This document shows, one piece after another, positions 1 through 5,247 of a stretch of DNA of 6,426 bases; position 1 is the first letter of the stretch, and each line of letters begins with the position of its first letter. The stretch comes from an uncultured Oscillospiraceae bacterium (GTDB lineage Bacteria; Bacillota; Clostridia; Oscillospirales; Acutalibacteraceae): contig URPQ01000083.1 of assembly GCA_900549755.1 (NCBI GenBank), forward strand, positions 1 through 6,426, read 5' to 3'. The translations under genes and the position numbers were made by a program. The notes below the pieces were generated by a model, which worked only from the letters and a program-made list of their open reading frames with translations, did no database searches and was not told the origin of the DNA.

Positions 1-328
1 CCATTTCGTTTGTGTAGGAAAAAGTAAGCTCGGCTATTCTTTCAAAGCCGGGCTGGGTCACTTTTAAAAGCCGCGCCGAAGAGAGATATTTACGTATAAG
101 CATACAAAACATAGGCGGCACGGCGGGGTTTTCATATTTGGTTTCGGTGAACTGAATACGCGCAGCCCCCGGGCGCACGTTTATAAGGAGCTTTTTGCAA
201 AATCCGCTTTTGCGCAGCAAAAAGACCAGCTCGTCCTTTGAGGGCTGGTATATTTTATCTACAAACGTATTTTCGGCAGCTTGTAATTCAGTTACCGTTT
301 TGTGTAAAAATGCTCCGTCAAATGCCAT
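1..328 (-). CDS. rqcH: RqcH / NFACT-family Rqc2 homologue, N-terminal part (runs off left edge)
   Basis: The first 109 residues of a longer protein, reading leftward and cut by the window edge. The start MAFDG, followed by KIYQPSKDEL (26-35), RPGAARIQFTETKYENP (52-68) and PPMFCMLIRKYL (71-82), is the signature of the NFACT-N domain of RqcH (B. subtilis YloA, once called fibronectin-binding protein). In that family RqcH binds obstructed 50S subunits carrying peptidyl-tRNA and recruits tRNA-Ala to add C-terminal alanine tails that mark stalled nascent chains for proteolysis. The ATG at 326-328 is chosen because GGAG lies 7 nt upstream, inside the end of trmK, and because MAFDG is the family's usual start. 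It overlaps trmK by 11 bp, which suggests translational coupling. The position usually occupied by Asp-Arg (B. subtilis 97-98) appears to be Glu96-Arg97. Full-length members have about 550-590 residues, so most of the gene lies outside. Confidence 0.92.
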   Translation of the reverse strand, partial: MAFDGAFLHKTVTELQAAENTFVDKIYQPSKDELVFLLRKSGFCKKLLINVRPGAARIQFTETKYENPAVPPMFCMLIRKYLSSARLLKVTQPGFERIAELTFSYTNEM

Positions 329-1010
329 TTCGGTTCTCCGTAAGTTTCTTTTTAAGCGCGGCGGAAATTTCCGCAAGGCGCTTATATTCTTCCCGCTTTT
401 CGGGAATGTTTTCAAGCGCGTCGGCGCATTTTTTAAGCCGCAAATATTGCTTTTCTATGTATTTTGCGCCGTCTTCTGTTTGCGGGTCTACCTTTCCGCA
501 GTAGTAAAATTCTTCACCGCAGCTGTATTTTTCGCCCGTATACCGCGCCGTAATTACAGAATATAGCTTTGCGTTTTCGCAGAGCGCGGTATCGCTTATA
601 ATTTCAAAGCCGTTTTCGCATAAAAAACGCCTTAAAAATTCGGGCGAGGTGGTGGGCTGCATAATAAGCAGCGGCGCGGGCGCGGCGGTGGGGAGGGGCG
701 AACGCGCCAGTATTGAGGCTATAACCTCGCCACCCATACCCGCTGTTATTATAGTATCAACTTCAGCCTGCGCTATACCCTCAAGCCCGTCGCACAGGCG
801 CAGTGTTATACCGCCTACGCCCGCCGCCTTAATGTTTTTCTCGGCATTGGCAAGCGGTTTTTCGCGTATATCTGTCGCAATAACGCTTTTAATATCCCCG
901 CGCTTTATAAGCTCAATGGGTAAATAGCCGTGGTCTGTCCCTATATCGCACACCCTCGCGCCGTGCGGCACGAGGGCGGAGATAAGCGCGAGCCGTAAAC
1001 TCAGCGCCAT
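318..1010 (-). CDS. trmK: tRNA (adenine(22)-N(1))-methyltransferase TrmK
   Basis: A 230-residue SAM-dependent methyltransferase of the COG2384/TrmK family. Family knowledge: it methylates N1 of A22 in the D-loop region of certain bacterial tRNAs (Ser and Tyr in B. subtilis). The Rossmann-fold SAM site is visible as VCDIGTDHGYLPIELI (20-35), the acidic strand-2 end ATDIRE (45-50, Asp47), LCDGLEG (72-78) and TAGMGG (89-94), with the catalytic-region motif MQPTTSPEFLRRFL at 117-130. The C-terminal part (about 180-230) is charged and helical, matching the family's coiled-coil tail. Length is normal. The ATG overlaps the stop of the upstream DUF1858 gene by one base (TAATG), and no good Shine-Dalgarno precedes it, so translation probably depends on ribosomes finishing the upstream gene. 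Downstream it overlaps rqcH by 11 bp. In Bacilli trmK (yqfN) usually sits beside a Nif3-like gene (yqfO), which is not seen here. Confidence 0.95.
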   Translation of the reverse strand: MALSLRLALISALVPHGARVCDIGTDHGYLPIELIKRGDIKSVIATDIREKPLANAEKNIKAAGVGGITLRLCDGLEGIAQAEVDTIITAGMGGEVIASILARSPLPTAAPAPLLIMQPTTSPEFLRRFLCENGFEIISDTALCENAKLYSVITARYTGEKYSCGEEFYYCGKVDPQTEDGAKYIEKQYLRLKKCADALENIPEKREEYKRLAEISAALKKKLTENRNGI

Positions 1011-1210
1011 TATTTATTTTCAAAGTGACGGTTAAGCTTTTCAAGCAAAGCGTCGCAGTCGGTTCCGTGAACCTCGCACGCCTGCTCAATGCTTTCGCCG
1101 CGCGAAGCGGGGCAGCCGAGGCAGTGCATACCTATTTCAAAGAAATATTCAGCCGCGCTGCTGTCAATATCAAGTACCTCGCCTATAAGCATATCCTTTG
1201 TGATTTTCAT
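1010..1210 (-). CDS. DUF1858 domain protein (CxxC, hybrid-cluster-protein-associated redox disulfide type)
   Basis: A 66-residue soluble protein. The pattern MKITKDMLIGEVLD (1-14), followed by GMHCLGCPASRGESIEQAC (27-45) and HGTDCDALLEKLN (48-60), matches the DUF1858 fold, specifically the short form with a Cys-x-x-Cys pair (Cys30 and Cys33). Cys45 and Cys52 are also present. The family's function is not established; stand-alone copies are often near redox genes or fused to larger redox proteins, and the CxxC pair could form a disulfide or bind metal. There is no signal peptide or membrane segment. A ribosome binding site (AAAGGAAG) lies about 9 nt before the ATG. The gene sits 54 bp after the yhaM-like gene, and its TAA overlaps the trmK ATG by one base, so it is probably co-translated with trmK. 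Recognition of the family is firm; any role in tRNA modification is speculation. Confidence 0.9.
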   Translation of the reverse strand: MKITKDMLIGEVLDIDSSAAEYFFEIGMHCLGCPASRGESIEQACEVHGTDCDALLEKLNRHFENK

Positions 1211-1264
1211 TTTTTATTCTTCCTTTCGTTTTTAATATATTATGTGCTTTTTTATGTTCTTTTA

Positions 1265-2236
1265 TCAGAACAGCTTAACACCGTTTTCAAGCTCCGTGCG
1301 GGAGTGATTGAAAAGCTTGCGGTTATCAAGCGCCCAAAGCCGCGATGAAAAATCCTCGGGCTTTGTTGCAGCAACCGCCTCGCGCATTTCAAAAATGCGC
1401 GAATCCATAAGGTCAAGCTCGCTTAAAAGCTCCGCCTCAATAAACATAGGTCTTACCGCCGCACCGAACTCGGGCTCGCCGTGGTGAGAAAGCACCATAT
1501 GCTCAAGCAGCATTGCCGTTTTGCGGCTTATACCCAGCTTTTCCGCATATTTATCAATTACCATAGCGCCCATTGCCAAGTGACCGAGCAGGTTGCCCTC
1601 GTTTGAGTAGCCTGTGGCAATTCCCGTATCGGCAACGGTAAATTCCGAAAGCTTTGCAATATCGTGCAAAATTGCGCCCGCAAGCAAAAGCTCCCTATCC
1701 ACAAACGGGTAGACCTTGCAAACGCCCTCTGCCAGCCTTACTATAGATAACGAGTGCATAAGCAGACCGCCGCGCAGGGCGTGGTGCAGCTTAAACGCCG
1801 CAGGCCAGTAGAGAAGCGCTAAACGGTTATCGGCTAAAATGGCTGTAACTATCGCTTTAAGCTCTTTATCTTCAAAGCTGTCGGCTATTTTATATAGCTC
1901 GTCATACATCTGCTCACCCGAATAATCCGAGGATTTCACAAAATCCTCTGTTTTAACGTTATCCTCGGGGATTATTTTGCGTATGCGGTCAATTTTCAAC
2001 TGGTCGTTGCCGTTGTACTGCGAAATTACGCCGCGAATTTTCACAAGCTCGTTTATTTCATATTCGCCGTGAACGGCGGGGTTGTACCGCCAGAGCTTTG
2101 CGTTTATTTCGCCTCCCGCGTCCGATAGGGTCATATCAAGGTATGTATCGCCTTTTGATGAGGTCTTTTTATCAAGACTTTTTATAAGGCAAAAGCCGTC
2201 TACCGTTCCGTTATTGTCAATTGGGGTAAAATTCAT
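1265..2236 (-). CDS. yhaM: 3'-5' exoribonuclease, YhaM family (OB-fold plus HD domain)
   Basis: A 323-residue cytoplasmic protein with the YhaM architecture. Residues about 10-90 form an OB-fold nucleic-acid-binding domain (TYLDMTLSDAGGEINAKLW at 31-49, then ELVKIRGVISQYNGNDQLKI at 63-82). Residues about 150-290 form an HD metal-dependent phosphohydrolase domain, with His161, the His191-Asp192 pair in AILHDIAKL, His219, His251-His252 in LSHHGEPEFG, and candidate final ligands Asp275/Asp278. The C-terminal SRLWALDNRKLFNHS (298-312) resembles the usual YhaM tail. B. subtilis YhaM has 314 residues. Family role: a Mn2+-dependent 3'-5' exoribonuclease that trims single-stranded RNA 3' ends and takes part in mRNA turnover. 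The ATG is supported by AGGGAGA about 6 nt upstream. The gene begins 14 bp after the purA stop, so the two are almost certainly in one transcript. Confidence 0.92.
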   Translation of the reverse strand: MNFTPIDNNGTVDGFCLIKSLDKKTSSKGDTYLDMTLSDAGGEINAKLWRYNPAVHGEYEINELVKIRGVISQYNGNDQLKIDRIRKIIPEDNVKTEDFVKSSDYSGEQMYDELYKIADSFEDKELKAIVTAILADNRLALLYWPAAFKLHHALRGGLLMHSLSIVRLAEGVCKVYPFVDRELLLAGAILHDIAKLSEFTVADTGIATGYSNEGNLLGHLAMGAMVIDKYAEKLGISRKTAMLLEHMVLSHHGEPEFGAAVRPMFIEAELLSELDLMDSRIFEMREAVAATKPEDFSSRLWALDNRKLFNHSRTELENGVKLF

Positions 2237-2250
2237 GGTATTCTCCCTGA

Positions 2251-3528
2251 TTATTCTTTAATAATAATGTTTTCGCGCGCAGGTCCGTTGCTTACCATAT
2301 GTATTTTAAAACCAATTTCCTGCTCTATAAATTCAATATATTTGCGGCAGTTTTCGGGCAGCTTGTTATATTCGGTAATTCCGGTTATATCGCATTTCCA
2401 GCCGGGCAGGGTGGTAAGCACGGGCTTTGCCTTTTCAAGAAGACCCGTAACAGGGAAGTCCTTTGTTACCTTGCCGTCAATTTCATAGCCGGTGCAGACC
2501 TTAATTTCATCAAGGTAAGAAAGCGCGTCAACAACCGTAAGGACTGCATGGGTCGTGCCCTGAACCTCGCAGCCGTATTTGGTGGCTACACAGTCAAACC
2601 AGCCCATTCTGCGCGGTCTGCCCGTGGTAGCGCCGTATTCGCCGCCGTCGCCGCCGTGGTCGCGCAGCTGCTGCGCCTCGTCCCCGAATATCTCGCTGAC
2701 AAACGCGCCCGCGCCCACTGCCGATGAATAAGCCTTTATAACGGTGTAAATTTCTTTAATTGCGTAGGGCGGAAGACCCGCGCCCACAGCGCCGTAGCCT
2801 GCCAATGTATTTGAAGACGTAACCATGGGGTAAATGCCGTGGTCGGTATCCTTCATAGTGCCGAGCTGCCCTTCAAGCAATATTGTTTTACCCGCTTTAT
2901 CAGCCTCATAAAGCATTTTGCGAACATCGCCCACAAGAGGCGCAATGCCCTTTTTCCATTCCATCATTTTATTGAAAATATCGTCAACCGAAAGCTTTTC
3001 CTTATGGTAGAGGTTTTCAATTAAAACGTTTTTAACCTCAAGCACGCGCTCAAGCTTTTCTCTCAGCGCCTTTTCATCAAAAAGTTCGCACACCTGAAAG
3101 CCTATCTTTGCGTATTTATCCGAATAAAAGGGCGCAATACCCGATTTTGTAGAGCCGAAGCTCGCCTTGCCGAGACGTTCTTCCTCGTAAACGTCAAAAA
3201 GCACGTGATACGGCATAACCATCTGGCAGCGCTCGGAAATTACGAGCTTGGGTGCGGGAACGCCCTTTTCAACTATGCTGTTATATTCCTCTAACAGCTT
3301 GTCAACGTCAAGCGCAACGCCGTTGCCTATGCAGTTTGTAACACCCTCGTTAAAAACGCCCGAGGGCAGAGTGTGCAGCGCAAACTTGCCGTACTTGTTT
3401 TTTATAGTGTGACCCGCGTTGGCACCGCCCTGAAAACGAACGACAAAATCGGCGTTTCCGGCTAACATATCGGTAATTTTACCCTTGCCCTCGTCGCCCC
3501 AGTTTGCACCTACAACAGCCTTAACCAT
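2251..3528 (-). CDS. purA: Adenylosuccinate synthetase (variant signature)
   Basis: A 425-residue enzyme of normal family length. It joins IMP and aspartate at the cost of GTP to make adenylosuccinate, the first committed step from IMP to AMP. Visible motifs: WGDEGKGK (10-17) with catalytic Asp12, the GTP/IMP loop GGANAGHT (34-41) with His40, DHGIYPMVTSSNT (229-241), and the strongly conserved GATTGRPRRMGWFD (299-312). Several sites differ from the textbook enzyme: EGQLG (219-223) replaces the usual EGAQG, whose Gln contacts IMP (Gln224 in E. coli); Lys141 stands where E. coli has Arg143, which reaches the partner subunit's IMP phosphate; and STKSG (126-130) replaces TTGRG. These look like a subfamily type, not decay, because the frame is intact and all other motifs are kept. 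The ATG at 3526-3528 has GGGG 10 nt upstream, a weak ribosome binding site. It is the first gene of the leftward operon. Confidence 0.97.
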   Translation of the reverse strand: MVKAVVGANWGDEGKGKITDMLAGNADFVVRFQGGANAGHTIKNKYGKFALHTLPSGVFNEGVTNCIGNGVALDVDKLLEEYNSIVEKGVPAPKLVISERCQMVMPYHVLFDVYEEERLGKASFGSTKSGIAPFYSDKYAKIGFQVCELFDEKALREKLERVLEVKNVLIENLYHKEKLSVDDIFNKMMEWKKGIAPLVGDVRKMLYEADKAGKTILLEGQLGTMKDTDHGIYPMVTSSNTLAGYGAVGAGLPPYAIKEIYTVIKAYSSAVGAGAFVSEIFGDEAQQLRDHGGDGGEYGATTGRPRRMGWFDCVATKYGCEVQGTTHAVLTVVDALSYLDEIKVCTGYEIDGKVTKDFPVTGLLEKAKPVLTTLPGWKCDITGITEYNKLPENCRKYIEFIEQEIGFKIHMVSNGPARENIIIKE

Positions 3529-3542
3529 AATTCATATACCCC
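3529..3542 (-). promoter_or_regulatory. purA translation start region with overlapping four-codon mini-ORF
   Basis: GGGG at 3539-3542 is the only Shine-Dalgarno-like run before purA, 10 nt from its ATG. An earlier ATG at 3533-3535, in another frame, is 3 nt from the same GGGG. It encodes Met-Asn-Tyr-Gly and stops at 3521-3523, just past the purA ATG. The 3-nt spacing is too short for efficient initiation, so the purA ATG is kept as the start; whether the mini-ORF affects initiation is unknown. Confidence 0.4.
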
Positions 3543-3586
3543 GTTTTTTAATATATTTGCAATCACTTACAAGGTAATTACATTTT

Positions 3587-3615
3587 ATTATACAACGGCT
3601 GATTTTATATTGCAA
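3587..3615 (-). promoter_or_regulatory. Sigma-A type promoter of the purA operon
   Basis: On the minus strand, -35 TTGCAA (3610-3615) and a perfect -10 TATAAT (3587-3592) are separated by exactly 17 bp. The start site should be near 3580, giving a leader of about 50 nt, too short for a purine riboswitch. The promoter lies downstream of the tRNA-Ala terminator, so purA and the following genes have their own transcription start. I see no obvious PurBox or other operator. Confidence 0.85.
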
Positions 3616-3644
3616 GTATTTTATTAGTTAATAAAGCAAACGGC

Positions 3645-3689
3645 AAAAAATAAAGGCCTGCAAACCCTTAATGAGATTTGCAGACCTTT
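3645..3689 (-). terminator. Intrinsic terminator of tRNA-Ala
   Basis: On the minus strand a 13-bp stem (arms 3677-3689 and 3652-3664, one G-U pair) closes a 12-nt loop and is followed by A then six Ts (3645-3650). This is a classic Rho-independent terminator. Its first stem base is the terminal A of the tRNA CCA, so there is essentially no trailer between the mature tRNA 3' end and the hairpin. It insulates the purA promoter about 30 bp further on. Confidence 0.93.
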
Positions 3690-3764
3690 GGTGGAGCATA
3701 GCGGGATCGAACCGCTGACCTCTACACTGCCAGTGTAGCGCTCTCCCAGCTGAGCTAATGCCCC
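3689..3764 (-). tRNA. tRNA-Ala, anticodon GGC
   Basis: A complete 76-nt cloverleaf on the minus strand with encoded CCA (3689-3691). Acceptor stem GGGGCAT/ATGCTCC includes the G3-U70 wobble pair, the main identity element for alanyl-tRNA synthetase, with A as discriminator base. The D-arm is GCTC/GAGC with loop AGCTGGGA, the anticodon stem CTACA/TGTAG with loop CTGGCAG, the variable loop AGGTC, and the T-arm AGCGG/CCGCT with loop TTCGATC. The anticodon GGC (3729-3731) reads GCC and, by wobble, GCU. All stems pair fully apart from the G3-U70 wobble. It is a single-gene unit with its own promoter and terminator, divergent from serS. Confidence 0.98.
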
Positions 3765-3781
3765 AAAGAACGATTAATACT

Positions 3782-3810
3782 ATATTACCATATATTATTT
3801 TGTTTTGCAA
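3782..3810 (-). promoter_or_regulatory. Promoter of tRNA-Ala
   Basis: On the minus strand, -35 TTGCAA (3805-3810), a 17-bp spacer and -10 TAATAT (3782-3787) place the start site near 3775, about 10 nt before the mature tRNA. The -35 hexamer is identical to that of the purA promoter. The A/T-tract block just upstream could serve as an UP element, as is common for stable-RNA promoters. Confidence 0.7.
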
Positions 3811-3865
3811 GAGTTTTTTTAAAAAATAAAAATCTTTTTTTCTGAAAAACTTTCGCTTAAAAAAT
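3811..3865. promoter_or_regulatory. A/T-tract block between the divergent tRNA-Ala and serS promoters
   Basis: The 55 bp between the two -35 elements contain T7 (3814-3820), A6 (3821-3826), A5 (3828-3832), T7 (3835-3841), A5 (3845-3849) and A6 (3859-3864). Such tracts often bend DNA and bind the RNA polymerase alpha C-terminal domains. They lie directly upstream of both promoters, so an UP-element role for both is plausible. No protein-binding dyad is evident. Confidence 0.5.
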
Positions 3866-3894
3866 TTGACAGAAAAAGGCAGTTGTGTTATACT
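3866..3894 (+). promoter_or_regulatory. Strong sigma-A promoter of serS
   Basis: A perfect -35 TTGACA (3866-3871), a 17-bp spacer and -10 TATACT (3889-3894). Transcription should begin near 3901, leaving a leader of only about 27 nt. That excludes a T-box leader, the usual control element of aminoacyl-tRNA synthetase genes in many Bacillota. Confidence 0.9.
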
Positions 3895-3915
3895 AAAAAA
3901 AGATTATGGTCTGAC

Positions 3916-3920
3916 GGAGG
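3916..3920 (+). promoter_or_regulatory. Ribosome binding site that fixes the serS start
   Basis: A consensus GGAGG sits 7 nt before the ATG at 3928. The reading frame stays open upstream to a TTG at 3883, but that TTG lies inside the -35/-10 spacer of the serS promoter and could not be in the transcript. The ATG at 3928 is therefore the start. Confidence 0.92.
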
Positions 3921-3927
3921 AATAAAA

Positions 3928-5232
3928 ATGCTGGATATTAAATTTATTTGCGAAAATCCGGATATTGTTAAAGAAAACATTAAAAAGAAGTTTGAAGATA
4001 AAAAGCTGCCGCTTGTTGACGAAATTATTTCGCTTTACGGCGAAAAATGCGCTGCCAACAACCGCGCTAACGACCTGCGCGCCAACCGCAACAAGGTAAG
4101 CAAGCAGATAGGCGCTTTAATGGCGCAGGGCAAGCGCGACGAGGCGGAAGAAATGAAGCGCCTTGTAAACGAGCAGGCAGAGGAGCTTAAAGCCCTTGAA
4201 GAAAAAGAGGACGAGCTGCAAAAAAAGGTTACCGAAATACAGATGAAAATACCGAATATAGTGGACGCGAGCGTGCCTGTGGGTAAGGACGACAGCGAAA
4301 ATGTGGAGGTTAAGCAGTTCGGTGAGCAGTCTCACCCCGATTTTGAAATTCCGTACCATACCGATATTATGCAGCTTTTTGACGGCATTGATAAGGACGC
4401 TGCCGGCAAGGTTGCGGGCGAGGGCTTTTATTACCTTATGGGCGACATTGCGCGCCTGCACTCGGCGGTGCTGGCGTATGCGCGCGATTTTATGATAGAC
4501 AAGGGCTTTACCTACTGCATACCGCCTTATATGATAAGAAGTAAGGTAGTTACCGGCGTTATGAGCTTTGAAGAAATGGACGCTATGATGTATAAAATAG
4601 AGGGCGAGGACCTTTACCTTATAGGTACATCTGAGCATTCTATGATAGGCAAGTTCATAGACAGCATTACCCCTGAGGAAAAGCTGCCCTTAACCCTTAC
4701 AAGCTATTCACCCTGCTTCCGTAAGGAAAAGGGCGCGCACGGCATTGAGGAGCGTGGCATTTACCGTATACACCAGTTTGAAAAGCAGGAAATGATAGTT
4801 ATTTGCCGCCCCGAGGAAAGCATGGATTGGTTCAACAAAATGTGGAGCTACTCGGTAGAGCTTTTCCGCAGTATGGATATACCCGTAAGAACCCTTGAAT
4901 GTTGCACCGGCGACCTTGCGGATTTAAAGGTTAAATCTTATGATGTTGAGGCGTGGTCGCCCAAGCAGCAGAAGTATTTTGAGGTATGCTCCTGCTCTAA
5001 CCTCGGCGACGCGCAGGCAAGAAGATTGGGCATAAGAGTAAAGGGCGCGGACGGTAAAAAATACCTTGCCCACACCCTTAACAACACGGTTGTAGCCCCG
5101 CCGCGTATGCTCATAGCTTTCCTTGAAAACAATCTCCGTTTTGACGGCGAGCATTACAGCGTTTTGATTCCCGAGGCTTTAAGACCTTATATGGGCGGCA
5201 AAACCGTGCTTACAAGCGATAAAAAGATTTAA
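3928..5232 (+). CDS. serS: Seryl-tRNA synthetase (variant serine-site and motif 3)
   Basis: A 434-residue class II synthetase that charges tRNA-Ser (and tRNA-Sec where present) with serine; it acts as a cytoplasmic homodimer. Residues 1-110 form the family N-terminal domain: MLDIKFICENPDIVKENIKKK, then a long two-helix coiled coil (about 30-105) that grips the long variable arm of tRNA-Ser. The catalytic domain follows, with motif 2 CFRKEKGAHGIEERG (263-277, Arg265 and Glu267), HQFEKQEM (282-289), CTGDLADLKVKSYDVEAW (326-343), CSCSNLGDAQARRLGIR (354-370) and the C-terminal VLIPEALRPYMGG (412-424). Two places differ from the common bacterial enzyme: the serine-binding segment reads GTSEHSMIG (233-241) instead of the TAE-containing PTAEVPLTN type, and motif 3 reads APPRMLIAFLENN (390-402) with Pro-Pro instead of Val-Gly before Arg. 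It is transcribed alone from a strong promoter and followed by a terminator. Confidence 0.96.
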   Translation: MLDIKFICENPDIVKENIKKKFEDKKLPLVDEIISLYGEKCAANNRANDLRANRNKVSKQIGALMAQGKRDEAEEMKRLVNEQAEELKALEEKEDELQKKVTEIQMKIPNIVDASVPVGKDDSENVEVKQFGEQSHPDFEIPYHTDIMQLFDGIDKDAAGKVAGEGFYYLMGDIARLHSAVLAYARDFMIDKGFTYCIPPYMIRSKVVTGVMSFEEMDAMMYKIEGEDLYLIGTSEHSMIGKFIDSITPEEKLPLTLTSYSPCFRKEKGAHGIEERGIYRIHQFEKQEMIVICRPEESMDWFNKMWSYSVELFRSMDIPVRTLECCTGDLADLKVKSYDVEAWSPKQQKYFEVCSCSNLGDAQARRLGIRVKGADGKKYLAHTLNNTVVAPPRMLIAFLENNLRFDGEHYSVLIPEALRPYMGGKTVLTSDKKI

Positions 5233-5247
5233 CGGTAGTATATATAT

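Noticed and set aside
195..566. A 123-codon plus-strand frame, and smaller ones, over rqcH and trmK.
   Set aside because: They oppose two confidently recognised genes, show no domain, and their low-complexity Phe/Arg-rich sequence fits a shadow frame.
1211..1264. Possible terminator or internal promoter between the yhaM-like and DUF1858 genes.
   Set aside because: There is no stable hairpin. A -10-like CATAAT exists but the sequence 17 bp upstream does not resemble a -35.
2299..2727. A 142-codon plus-strand frame over purA.
   Set aside because: It is antisense to a fully conserved gene and ends in Ala/Val/Arg repeats typical of GC-rich shadow translation.
3529..3586. Possible purine riboswitch in the purA leader.
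   Set aside because: The leader predicted from the promoter is about 50 nt, A/T-rich and without the paired arms an aptamer needs.
3628..3810. A 60-codon minus-strand frame across the tRNA-Ala.
   Set aside because: The tRNA cloverleaf, its promoter and its terminator fully explain the stretch.
4117..4638. A 173-codon open frame antisense to serS.
   Set aside because: It lies wholly within the conserved serS coding region, has no ribosome binding site or promoter that I can see, and its composition (rich in His, Leu, Arg, Phe) is what the complement of serS codons gives.
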